Source of the DNA: UBA1413 sp037447215
Lineage (GTDB): Bacteria; Bacteroidota; Bacteroidia; Bacteroidales; Prolixibacteraceae
Length of the DNA: 64,000 bases
Assembly (NCBI GenBank): GCA_037447215.1
Contig: JBBIHB010000005.1
Span: 1-64,000, forward strand
Direction: 5' to 3'
The notes under the pieces are model-generated. The model was not told where the DNA came from. It made no database searches and saw only the letters and a program-made list of their open reading frames with translations. Positions 33,056 to 42,756 of this stretch are shown piece after piece. Position 1 is the stretch's first letter. Each line of letters starts with the position of its first letter. Position numbers and translations under genes: made by a program.

Positions 33056-34924
33056 TCAAAGGTAGGGGTTTTGGATTCCATTTTCTTTTTTCCCATCAAA
33101 CAATTGCCTGATCATATCGCCCCGCCCCGATGATTTCAGTTCATTGATAATAGAGCGCCTGTATTCCCTTTTGTACCAGAAGAAGAATTTACGCTGGTTC
33201 TCTTTTTCCACCGGGTTGCGTGCTGTAAATACCCGTTCCATGGTGTATGGATGGTACCCCGAATAATAAATTTCGGTAGCGAGGGTCATGGGTGTGGGGG
33301 TAAAATCCTGTACCTGTTCCAACCTGAAATTCATTTTCTTCGTTTTAATGGCCAGGTCGGCCATATCTTCCGGTTTGCTGCCCGGGTGACTGCTGATAAA
33401 ATAGGGAATAAGCTGCTGGTTCAGGTTTTCTTCGTTGTTGATGCGGTTAAATTCTTTGTTGAGTTCTTGGAAAAGCCTGAACGGCGGCTTGCGCATAAAC
33501 TTCAACACCTCGTCCGATGTGTGTTCGGGCGCCACTTTCAACCTTCCCGACACATGATGCCGGATCACCTCGTGCAGGTATTGGCGGTTGGCTTTATCGG
33601 TTTCTTCCCGTCCGGTTTTTTCAAGGATCATATCGTAACGGATACCGCTGCCCACAAATGCTTTCTTTACTTTGGGATGGCTTCTGACCTTTCCGTACAG
33701 ATCGAGCATAGGCTGATGGCTGGTATCGAGGTTTTTACAGATGGTGGGGAAAATGCACGAAGGCCGTTTGCATTTGCGGCAAATCTCTTCGTGGATGCCC
33801 TTCATTTTGTACATGTTGGCCGATGGGCCGCCAAGGTCGGAAATGTAGCCTTTAAAGTCGGACATTTGCGTCACTTTTTCCACTTCTTTCAGGATGGATA
33901 CTTCGCTGCGGCTCGAAATAAACTTTCCCTGGTGGGCCGAAATGGTGCAAAAAGTACATCCACCGAAACAACCCCGGTGAATGTTGATCGAATGGCGAAT
34001 CATTTCATAAGCCGGAATGGCCCCTTTCCCTTCGTAGCGCGGGTGGGGAAGGCGGGTATATGGAAGGTCGTAAACCCGGTCAATCTCTTTTTCGGTCATG
34101 GGTGGCCAGGGGGGATTAATTACCACCATTTGCTGGCCGATACGTTGGATCAGCTTTTTTGCCTCCATCTTGTTGGATTCTTCCTCCACATGCATGAAGT
34201 TGCGCGAATAGGCCTTTTTATCGGCCAGGCAGGCCTCGTGTGAAGCCAGCTCCAATTCGTCCCACTTTTTCTGTGTGGCAAAAGCTTCGCATTGTCCGAT
34301 AAGAAAAGCAGTTTGCGGAATGTTGGTCAGTTTCCGGATATTCACACCCCGTTGCACCAGATGAATAAATTCGACCAGCGATTTTTCGGCCATTCCGTAA
34401 AAAAGCAGGTCGGCGCCCGAATCCACCAGGATGGAAGGCATCAGTTTATCCGACCAGTAATCGTAATGGGTTACCCTGCGGAGCGAAGCTTCAATCCCTC
34501 CAATGATCAGGGGCACATCGGGGTAAAGTTTACGGATGATCTGTGAATACACAATGGTAGCATAATCGGGCCGGGCTCCGGACTTCCCGCCGGGGGTATA
34601 GGCATCGTCCGATCGGCGGCGCCTGCCGGCGGTATAGTGGTTTACCATCGAATCCATGTTGCCCCCCGTAACGGCAAAAAAGAGGTTGGGGCGCCCAAGT
34701 TTCCTGAAATCACGCAAATCGTCTCGCCAGTTGGGCTGGGGTACTATAGCCACCCTTAACCCTTCGGCTTCGAGCAACCGGCCAATTACCGCCATCCCAA
34801 AAGATGGATGGTCGATGTATGCGTCTCCCGAAAACAGGATTACATCGGCCGAATCCCATCCCCTTTGCTTCATCTCTTTGGCCGTTGTGGGGAGCCAATC
34901 TGATATTTCTGGTTTACCAATCAT
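33056..34924 (-). CDS. YgiQ family radical SAM protein, 622 aa
   Basis: The radical SAM cluster motif CxxxCxxC appears in HRGCFGGCTFCTISAHQGKF, after the family-specific N-terminal domain WLPTTAKEMKQRGWDSADVI and GGIEASLRRVTHYDYWSDKL. The C-terminal domain (VQDFTPTPMTLATEIYYSGY) is also typical. The enzyme would use S-adenosylmethionine and a 4Fe-4S cluster; its substrate is not known. Length and arrangement are normal for UPF0313. The gene is divergent from the lipid acyltransferase gene. Confidence 0.93.
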   Translation of the reverse strand: MIGKPEISDWLPTTAKEMKQRGWDSADVILFSGDAYIDHPSFGMAVIGRLLEAEGLRVAIVPQPNWRDDLRDFRKLGRPNLFFAVTGGNMDSMVNHYTAGRRRRSDDAYTPGGKSGARPDYATIVYSQIIRKLYPDVPLIIGGIEASLRRVTHYDYWSDKLMPSILVDSGADLLFYGMAEKSLVEFIHLVQRGVNIRKLTNIPQTAFLIGQCEAFATQKKWDELELASHEACLADKKAYSRNFMHVEEESNKMEAKKLIQRIGQQMVVINPPWPPMTEKEIDRVYDLPYTRLPHPRYEGKGAIPAYEMIRHSINIHRGCFGGCTFCTISAHQGKFISSRSEVSILKEVEKVTQMSDFKGYISDLGGPSANMYKMKGIHEEICRKCKRPSCIFPTICKNLDTSHQPMLDLYGKVRSHPKVKKAFVGSGIRYDMILEKTGREETDKANRQYLHEVIRHHVSGRLKVAPEHTSDEVLKFMRKPPFRLFQELNKEFNRINNEENLNQQLIPYFISSHPGSKPEDMADLAIKTKKMNFRLEQVQDFTPTPMTLATEIYYSGYHPYTMERVFTARNPVEKENQRKFFFWYKREYRRSIINELKSSGRGDMIRQLFDGKKENGIQNPYL

Positions 34925-35087
34925 TTAGTCAAATAACTATTTTTTAGACCAGATGGTTTTATCTGTTCGATTTTTGCTATTTTCAGCCCTGCAAATTTAA
35001 CAGCTATTTTTCGGATAATATACTTTTTTCTCTTTATTTCACCGTCCAAAAGTCTGTGCGGTCAATCTGAATTTAAAATTGATTTTA

Positions 35088-36883
35088 ATGGAATTGGTAA
35101 AACCTAAAGACCTGATCAATGCCAACCCTGCACTGAATTATTTCGGAGGCGAGTTTTTCGCCCGATTCCTGATGTACCTTCTCCGGTTTCAGAAACTCAA
35201 TAAATTATATGCAAAATTGAATCAGAAGCACAGCATCGATTTTATTGATGAAGTGATCCGTACCCTTGAACTCACCATTGAGTATGATGCCAACGAACTT
35301 AAAAGGATACCTGCAGCGGGTCCGGTGATTGTTGTTGCTAACCATCCACTTGGCGGCCTCGATGGCCTTTTGCTGATTAAACTGATTTCGCAGGTGAGGG
35401 GCGATGTAAAAATACTGGCCAGTCAGTTGCTGAAAAAAATCGAACCGGTTTCGGGATTTTTTATCGAAATCAATCCGTTTGACACGCCTGCCTCCAAAGA
35501 GGAAAGTACCTTTTCGGGATTGAAGGAATCGATGGCACACCTGAAAAACGGGGGTGTTTTATGTATTTTCCCGGCTGGCGAAACCAGCACTTACGATGCT
35601 TCGAATGTAATTACCGATAAAATCTGGAAATATCCGGTGGTGAAGTTTATCAAGAAGATGGATGCCCCGGTGGTTCCTGTCCTGTTTCAGTCGAACAACA
35701 GCCGTTTGTTTAAAATCATCAGCACTATTCATCCGGCGCTCAAACAACTGAGGCTGCCCTCCGAATTATTCAGGAAGAAATACAAGAATATCAGGGTCAG
35801 GATTGGCAATCCCATCAAACAGGCCGATCAGGTGAAATTCTGCGATATTTATCAGTTTGGCCGATACCTCAGGGCTAAAACCTACGGAATGGCCACACCG
35901 GTAGAGGTGAAGCGGTTTTTTAATTACTCACTCAAACCGCCTGTAAAACCCGATGTAATCATCGATCCGGTTCCGAAAGATTTGATATTGAAAGAAATAC
36001 AGGAAATAAAAAACGATTACATGCTCTTTAAACTAAAAGAGTACAATGTATTTTGCGTGCCTTCGGGTTTAATCCCCAATGTGCTGACTGNNNNNNNNNN
36101 NNNNNNNNNNNCACGTTCAGGGATGTGGGCGAAGGTTCGAACCTGAGCCTCGACATCGATGAATTTGACCTCTATTATAATCAGATGTTTATCTGGGAAG
36201 AAAGCGATGAAAAAATTGTGGGCGCTTATCGTATAGGCATCGGCCACGAAATTATGCAGCAATACGGGAAACGTGGATTTTACCTTCATTCGCTGTTCAG
36301 GCTCGATGATGGTATGGATGAAATCCTGAACCAGGCGCTCGAACTGGGCCGCTCGTTTGTGGTGAAGGAATACCAGCGCAAGCCTATGCCCTTGTTCCTT
36401 TTGTGGAAGGGCATTCTCTATTTCATGCTGAAAAACCCTGAAAACCGATACCTGTTAGGACCCGTGAGCATCAGCAACAACTATTCGAAAATATCGAAAG
36501 AACTGATCATCAAATTCATTATGGCCAACCATTTCGATTGGAAGCTGGCGCAGAAAATCAGGCCACGCAACAGCTACAAGTTCAAAACCGAAAACCCCGA
36601 CCTGAAGGTGCTGATGGAAACCATGGAAAGGGATATCAATAAACTCGACAAAACGATTGGCGATGTTGACGCCCTTAACTCAGGCCTGCCGGTTTTGCTG
36701 AAAAAATATATCAAACTCAACGCTCGAATTGCCGGGTTTAATGTTGACCCGAAGTTTAACAACTGCCTCGACGGGTTGATTCTCCTCGATATATACGACG
36801 TACCCAAATCAATTATCGAATCCCTGTCGAAAGAAGTGAACGACGGGTCGCTGCTCGAACGTTTCTATTCGAACAGGGAATAG
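35088..36883 (+). CDS. OlsF/GlsF-like bifunctional acyltransferase, interrupted by an assembly gap
   Basis: The N-terminal half is a PlsC-like O-acyltransferase with the NHPLGGLDG motif (HxxxxD) and FPAGETSTYD. The C-terminal half is a GNAT-type N-acyltransferase (TFRDVGEGSNLSLDIDEFDL, YLLGPVSISNNY). This pairing makes ornithine or glycine lipids in Bacteroidota: the C-terminal domain N-acylates the amino acid with a 3-hydroxy fatty acid and the N-terminal domain adds the second chain. The reading frame changes across the 21 Ns at 36091-36111; a true gap of 22 bases would restore it and would fit the conserved EIGRLREI segment. The ATG at 35088 is preferred over a TTG three codons upstream. 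Confidence 0.88.
36091..36111. other. Assembly gap of 21 Ns
   Basis: Unknown bases inside the OlsF/GlsF-like gene. The frames on each side are consistent only with a gap of 3n+1 bases, so 21 is an estimate and not the true length. Confidence 0.98.
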
Positions 36884-37072
36884 GATGGTTGGATTTGTTA
36901 TTAATGTTGTCGTTGTTATCGTGTGGTTCTGATTAAGGGTATGGTTGATTTGTTAATTTGTTGATTGGTTAACAGTTTTTTCCTGAACTGTTAAAATAAC
37001 CCTTGCCTTACTGGTAATTAGCGATAGTATTGTAATAGCCTGCCCGTCCCATCAGGGTTTTGTGGTGTGGAA

Positions 37073-38173
37073 TTATATGCCACCAAATATCTCTTCAATT
37101 ATTTTTCGCTCATTTTTCCAATTCAATTCCCCGGCAGCTGTTTCAAGGTTTTTTCTCCAGGCTTCACGTTGGGATTGGTCGAAGAGGGCTTTTCGGAAAA
37201 GGCCAGCCAGGTATTCCGGATGGTTCGAGTCTGCAATCAAACCTACCATATATTTTTCAACAATTCCCTTCATTTCGGGCAGGTTGCTGACTATAACCGG
37301 AATCCGTGCCTGAATATAATCGAATAGCTTATTGGGAAGGGCATACCGGTAATTCAATCCCACATCTTCTTCGAGCGAAATCCCGATTGAAGCGCTCCTT
37401 GTAAGGTATGCCAATTCCTCAAAGGGAACCCTTCCATGAAAAATTACATTTTGCGGTGATACTTCAGCAGCAAACTTTTTTAATTCGTCTTCAATATCAC
37501 CGCTTCCGGCTAATATCAGGTCGGCTTCAGGAATATAACGCATGGCTTCAATAGCCTGGTGAAGGCCCCTTCCAACATTTAATGCTCCCTGATAAATTAT
37601 CCATAAACGTTTATTTCCCGATTGATTATTTGCCCGATATGAAGTTGTATCGTAATATTCAGGCACATTCCTGACAACATGGAAAACAATATTGTATTTA
37701 CGGGTATATACATCAGCAATCGATCCACATGCTGTGTATGCTGATGTTACCTGCGGGACCAGCCATTTTTCGATATGCTGCCATACTCGTTGCACATGTT
37801 GACGGTTAATCAGTTCGGGAACTTCGGTAAAATATTCGTGACTATCGTAAAACACAGGTTTTCGTTTTAGTTTTGCTGCCAATATATTAGCGGGTAAAGT
37901 ATCCAGATCATTGGAGAGCTGGATATCGAAACGTGTGAAAATCAGAATGAAAAATAGCCTTATATTGAATTCGGCATAAAACAATGGACCTTTCCGGAAA
38001 CAAAGGTGCATACGACTTGTGGCATATCTGCGTTCAACAACCGGTGGTGAATTTCTGTAACAACGGCCAATAAGCAGAACCTTAAAACCCAAATCGCACA
38101 GGGTATTGCAAACTTTGTGTACCCGGTTATCGGACACCAGGTCGTTGGTTACAGATACAATGATACGTTTCAA
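37073..38173 (-). CDS. Family 4 glycosyltransferase, about 366 aa
   Basis: The C-terminal half has the GT-B features of family 4: RLWIIYQGALNVGRGLHQAI, ADLILAGSGDIEDELKKF, VIFHGRVPFEEL and YALPNKLFDYIQARIPVIVS, including the ExG-type loop region. The N-terminal half starts KRIIVSVTNDLVSDNRVHKV, as in capsule or LPS glycosyltransferases. The best start is the TTG at 38173, which begins directly at this strand; an ATG at 38275 would add 34 residues that do not look coding. The acceptor is unknown. The gene stands alone and diverges from murB. Confidence 0.87.
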   Translation of the reverse strand: MKRIIVSVTNDLVSDNRVHKVCNTLCDLGFKVLLIGRCYRNSPPVVERRYATSRMHLCFRKGPLFYAEFNIRLFFILIFTRFDIQLSNDLDTLPANILAAKLKRKPVFYDSHEYFTEVPELINRQHVQRVWQHIEKWLVPQVTSAYTACGSIADVYTRKYNIVFHVVRNVPEYYDTTSYRANNQSGNKRLWIIYQGALNVGRGLHQAIEAMRYIPEADLILAGSGDIEDELKKFAAEVSPQNVIFHGRVPFEELAYLTRSASIGISLEEDVGLNYRYALPNKLFDYIQARIPVIVSNLPEMKGIVEKYMVGLIADSNHPEYLAGLFRKALFDQSQREAWRKNLETAAGELNWKNERKIIEEIFGGI

Positions 38174-38260
38174 TGGATATGACCAGTTAATGTTAAAGTC
38201 CCCGCAAATATAGCAAACAATGTACTCTGCCTTCATAACCTGATGATTAAAACCCTTTGC

Positions 38261-38268
38261 TATCTTTG
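38261..38268 (+). promoter_or_regulatory. Probable -7 element of the murB promoter
   Basis: TATCTTTG followed by CC is an exact TAnnTTTG match 17 bases upstream of the murB ATG, giving a very short leader. A clear -33 TTTG is not seen. Confidence 0.45.
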
Positions 38269-38285
38269 CCGGCAAAACAAAGCCG

Positions 38286-39314
38286 ATGATCCGATTCTTC
38301 GAAAATTACCCGTTAAAATCGATGAATACATTTGGGATTGATTCCCGGGCACGCTATTTTTTCGAATTTACTGAACTCCAGGATATCCTGGAATTTATGG
38401 AAAACCCTGTTTTTCGGAAAACATCATCGAAAATGATCCTTGGGGGAGGGAGTAACCTGCTTTTTATTCGGGATTTCGATGGATTGGTGATTTATCCCAA
38501 CATCCCGGGAATATCCATCGAAAAAGAGGACCGCTCATTTATCTGGCTGCGTGTGGGAGCCGGTGTGGTTTGGGACGATTTTGTTGCTTATGCCGTGAGC
38601 GAAGGCTGGGGTGGTGTTGAAAACCTTTCGCTGATACCCGGCAATGTCGGGGCAGCCCCAGTTCAGAATATAGGTGCTTATGGTCAGGAAGTATGTGACG
38701 TTACCGATTCAGTTACGGGAATCGATATTAAATGTGGGCAAGTGAAAGCACTTTCAGCTGCCGAATGTCAGTTTGGTTACCGCAACAGTATTTTTAAAGG
38801 GGAACTGAAAGGCCGGTTTATTATTACCTCGGTTTTGTTCAGGCTCGACAAATTTCCACAGATAAACATAAACTACAGTGGAATAGGTGAAGCGTTGAAA
38901 AAACAACCCAATCACGGTGTAGCCGATGTCAGGGATGCTGTTATAGCTATCCGGAGATCGAAACTTCCCGATCAGGCCAAAATTGGAAATGCCGGTAGCT
39001 TTTTCAAAAACCCGGTGGTTTTGGTCAACCAGGCAGAATTGCTTCGTCAAAATTATCCCGGATTGCCGGTTTATGGTACTGCTGTTCCTGAACAGGTTAA
39101 GCTATCGGCAGGATGGCTGATCCAACATTGCGGTTGGAAAGGCATTCGCCGGGGCGATACAGGTGTGCATAAAAACCATGCACTTGTACTGGTAAATTAT
39201 GGAAATGCAACAGGAGAAGCGATTTTCAATCTTTCGGAAGAAATAAGATTATCGGTGCTTGACAGGTTTGGTGTTGACCTTGAAAGGGAAGTGCTTGTGA
39301 TAGGCCTTGGATAA
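38286..39314 (+). CDS. murB: UDP-N-acetylenolpyruvoylglucosamine reductase, 342 aa
   Basis: MurB reduces UDP-GlcNAc-enolpyruvate to UDP-MurNAc with NADPH and FAD in peptidoglycan synthesis. The FAD-binding part has NTFGIDSRARYFFEF, ILGGGSNLLF and PGNVGAAPVQNIGAYGQE. The C-terminal domain has IGNAGSFFKNPV and the Ser of KLSAGWLIQHCGWKG, with the final Glu region typical of type I MurB. It is full length, with a probable promoter 17 bases upstream. It stands alone between the divergent glycosyltransferase and the convergent PorP/SprF gene. Confidence 0.96.
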   Translation: MIRFFENYPLKSMNTFGIDSRARYFFEFTELQDILEFMENPVFRKTSSKMILGGGSNLLFIRDFDGLVIYPNIPGISIEKEDRSFIWLRVGAGVVWDDFVAYAVSEGWGGVENLSLIPGNVGAAPVQNIGAYGQEVCDVTDSVTGIDIKCGQVKALSAAECQFGYRNSIFKGELKGRFIITSVLFRLDKFPQININYSGIGEALKKQPNHGVADVRDAVIAIRRSKLPDQAKIGNAGSFFKNPVVLVNQAELLRQNYPGLPVYGTAVPEQVKLSAGWLIQHCGWKGIRRGDTGVHKNHALVLVNYGNATGEAIFNLSEEIRLSVLDRFGVDLEREVLVIGLG

Positions 39315-39332
39315 GCTTGTAGGCTGAATTAA

Positions 39333-40265
39333 TCAGAAATATTTCGACCGCACATAACTCCTGCCATAAAAGTCGAGGGCATAACTGAGGGTAAATTCAT
39401 AGGTGCCGTTTTGCTGACGGTAAATTTCGGTAAACGTGATATCCATGGCATACCCTATACGGATGTTGTTGTCGAATATCCATTGTGCCACAAAGCATAA
39501 GGCATCGCCTGTACGCACCATAGTCCCCAGCCAGAGTTTTTCATTCAGGAGAAAATTTGCTGAAAGATCGATTTGTACAGGAGCGCCCATAGTAGCCCTG
39601 AACATCATGGTGGGTTTAAATTTCAGGTTAAGGTTCATATCGAAAACATAGCCTGCCGATAAATAGAGATGCCTTACCTCAGCCAGTGTCGAATAATTAT
39701 TCCTGTTTTCCTGAAAATCGTTTTTAACCAATTTTGGGATGGACATGCTTACGTAAAAGTTTTCGTCATACAGGAATGCACCAAACCCGAAGTTGGGCAG
39801 GAATTTCAGGTCAATATCTTCCTGAAATGCCGGATCGAAAATTCCATCGGGGTAAAGTTTGTAGCGGGTGAGTGGGTTTTGGTAATTCATAAACCCGAAT
39901 TTCATGCCCAACCTCAGCCTCATTTCTGGCGTTATCAGCAATTCATAAGAATAGTCGGCAAAAATGCTTAACCGTTCTTCGTATGCAAACCGGTCGTTAA
40001 TGACATTCAGGCCTACGCCAACGTATTCATTTCTCAATGGGCTATGAAATGAAACCATCTGTGTAAAGGGTGATCTTTCGATACCTACCCACTGTTTTCT
40101 GACCAGCGAAATAAAGCCGATTTTCTCCCACATGCCTGCATAAGCAGGGTTAACAGCCTGTGTGTTAAACATATAGTTTGTAAAAATGGGATCTTGTTGT
40201 CCTGATGTTTTAATTGTTATGCACAGAACAAAAACTAAAATTATATGTCTGATGACAATCTTCAA
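39333..40265 (-). CDS. PorP/SprF family type IX secretion membrane protein, 310 aa
   Basis: A signal peptide (residues 1-22) is followed by the family opening DPIFTNYMFNTQAVNPAYAG. The rest alternates as outer-membrane beta strands (VGVGLNVINDRFAYEERLSI, RLRLGMKFGFMNYQ) and ends YALDFYGRSYVRSKYF. PorP/SprF proteins bind type IX-secreted adhesins or PorE and attach them to the outer membrane, a hallmark of Bacteroidota. No large secreted partner protein is adjacent, so this is an orphan paralogue. It converges with murB. Confidence 0.93.
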   Translation of the reverse strand: MKIVIRHIILVFVLCITIKTSGQQDPIFTNYMFNTQAVNPAYAGMWEKIGFISLVRKQWVGIERSPFTQMVSFHSPLRNEYVGVGLNVINDRFAYEERLSIFADYSYELLITPEMRLRLGMKFGFMNYQNPLTRYKLYPDGIFDPAFQEDIDLKFLPNFGFGAFLYDENFYVSMSIPKLVKNDFQENRNNYSTLAEVRHLYLSAGYVFDMNLNLKFKPTMMFRATMGAPVQIDLSANFLLNEKLWLGTMVRTGDALCFVAQWIFDNNIRIGYAMDITFTEIYRQQNGTYEFTLSYALDFYGRSYVRSKYF

Positions 40266-40574
40266 TTCACTGATATGAAAGTTATTCTCTTATTAACACC
40301 AAAAATTCACAAAATATTTTATTTCGCACCATTGCAGCAAGCTAAATATTTATGAAAAGTGAAAGATTAACCTTTACCACTCTTTGAAGCGGCTTATTTT
40401 CGTAAGAAAAATCTATACTGAGCAAAAATATCAAATTTTTCCGACAATTTTTTCCCGGTTATATATATCATTTGTTTGTAACCTCTTCCATGTATCTAAT
40501 AATTCCAGTTTTTATGAATTTATTAGATTTTTGAGGTATAGCTGTGTAAAGGCTCCCGATACAGTTTGTTAGGT
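40266..40574. other. AT-rich spacer upstream of the PorP/SprF gene
   Basis: About 310 bases without a credible gene. It must contain the promoter of the PorP/SprF gene on the minus strand. One 62-codon plus-strand frame here has no family features. I see no RNA gene. Confidence 0.4.
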
Positions 40575-42660
40575 TCATCCATGAGGATATTGGATTATTT
40601 CTTCAATATGCGCCTGAAGGTTGGTCTTAGGTCCGTCCCCTGATATTATGTCTTCGTGCAGCCCCAGATCGATCTTTAACCGGTTGGGCTTTTCTGATTC
40701 AATTTGCAACCTGCGTTCGAAAGTGGCGCCTCCAATCTAAACACATGTAATCCAGTTTCCGGTTGGATCATCGGGCGCTGTTTTAACTGCAAAATAATAA
40801 AATCCATTTACTTTTAAAGTGGCTTCCTTCCGGTTTTCTTCATGTCCGCGTGAATTTATAAGCCTGAAAATTAACGGAATATTTGCCGGCAGCTTTACGT
40901 CAGGGTTATGGAAGATGAAAGAGAGATAGCCTTTATCGTTAGGCCTCCATACAATCCGTTCACAGTACTGGAAGCCTTTAAGGCCTCACTGTTACCCTTG
41001 TCCTGCAACTTTGAAATTGCTCAATGAAAGCGAAGATGCATCATTTAATCTGAGATAAGCGGTTTGGTACCTTTGGTGGCAACAGCAGCAAATGGCTTAC
41101 GGGGCAGTTTAGTTGGGCAAATGCCCCTGTTGTCGGTATTTACCTTGCCCATAGGCTGATTCTGAATATCGAACAGGCTGATTTCAACTTTTGCTTCAGG
41201 AAGGGCAATATTCAGATTGGCAACTAAAAAAGTAAAATTGAAGTTTTTCCCTTCTTTGGAAATTATCCTAAGGTATTAAGCAAAGATGTTCCTTGATTCA
41301 AACCGTTCCTAAGTATAGTATGATATGTGATATAGATGATCGCGTTGTTGCCTCGAAACCCCGGGTACAGAAATAAAGACTGTACCATCCGGGTTCATCC
41401 CGGTTTTCTTCGGTGGGCTTATAATCTGGTTCAGTTTCATCACGAAAACTTTCGGCACAGCCGAAGAGCGAATATTCCCTTTTAAATCGCGGTTCAACAC
41501 GATAATTGGCTCCTGGCTCAAGTGTTACTTAGAGATTTATATCAATACGGTTGCTATTCCACCTATGTAATTTTTCGGGATGATCGGGTAGGAGGTGAAC
41601 TTTTCTGGAATAGACAGGGCGCACTTTTTTTTTCAGGTCGTTGCTTCCGCCGAGGGTGTTTTCCTGAAGAAATTGCCTGATATTGGAAGAAAATATTTTG
41701 ATAATACATAAATCAACCGCTTAAAAGGTTACCGCTTCAAATGGAAGCGACAATCTGGTTTCATCAGGGACAATCACCCCTTTCCCGATAATCCTTACTG
41801 CCGTTTTCTGGTTTCTGAACTGAAGTTTGAATACTTGTGTTTCTTTCGGTTCAATTCCCGATGAATTTTTGAGGCCTTTGAATACTGAAATTGCGGCCTG
41901 GCCGGAAATATGCTTGGCAGGCCAACTGATCAACCGGTTGGCGTCAATTTGCCAGGTAAATTCAGGTAAGCCTCCGATTTTTGCCATTCTCTAAAAGGCT
42001 GTCCTAACTGAAAAAGACCTGAGAACAACTACTATTTATTTTTCGGGTGCTATCAGGGTTTTCACTTAAAGTACACTGAACTGGTTTTGTGCAGGTACAT
42101 TCACTTCAAGTTTCCCTTTGAGCGATACATAACTTTGTTTCCCATCCTATTGCAGGATAAGCTTTTTTTGTTGAGTTTCAAGACTTGCCGGGCTGTTGTT
42201 TATCAAGGTGAACGTTCGCCTGTTGGGTGTATTTTGTCCATTGTAATTGCACATTTGTTTTATCGTAGCTTGCTGGTACCATTTCTCTGATCAGGGTTGT
42301 ATCCGCCAATTCAGCCGTCGAAATCTTACCCGACTATGACATTAACACTGCTTCCAACATGGGGTTAACATACAAACCTTCTGCCTCAAAACTGAAATTC
42401 TGTGTAATGGTAGATTATCCGAATTCAAAGTCACAGGGTTTTGTTGTATACCTGGACAGCTTTTCCAATGCGAAGGTTAACTGGCATCGGGTTTCTGGTT
42501 GAAGGGGCACCGAAGACCTGAACCTGGCAGCCCCATCGGAATGAAGAATGGCTTCGCATGCCGTGTTTGATTTAATCAGAATAAACCCTCGGGGAATGGT
42601 AAATCTATATCATGTGATTGGAATATCCATATAAAATGTAACCATAAAATCAATTTCATG
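40575..42660 (-). pseudogene. Decayed alpha-2-macroglobulin family gene, N-terminal third only
   Basis: Reading the minus strand in pieces gives a run of alpha-2-macroglobulin segments in the right order: TIPRGFILIKSNTACEAILH (42600), SLKGKLEVNVPAQNQFSVL (42100), VRIIGKGVIVPDETRLSLPF (41750), VEISLFDIQNQPMGKVNTDN (41180), DASSLSLSNFKVAGQG (41020), YCERIVWRPNDKGYLSFIFH (40930) and IGGATFERRLQIESEKPNRL (40720). They are separated by at least six stops and several frameshifts. The intact family in Bacteroidota is about 1,800 residues, an exported protease trap with MG domains and usually a thioester; everything after the early MG domains is missing. Decay is old and extensive, unlike the single lesions elsewhere in this window. 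Confidence 0.87.
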
Positions 42661-42756
42661 CTTTACTTTGACGAAGTATGGCATTGTTAGATTGTTTTAT
42701 GCACAATTTTTTCAATATTTGTGCATTAAAAGTAAATCCAACAAAAAACCGTTACC

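Noticed and set aside
33251..34243. A 330-codon open frame on the plus strand
   Set aside because: It lies wholly antisense to the well-conserved YgiQ gene and its translation has no family features; GC-rich third positions of the real gene keep the opposite frame open.
40384..40572. A 62-codon plus-strand open frame
   Set aside because: AT-rich spacer, no family features, no partner gene; likely chance.
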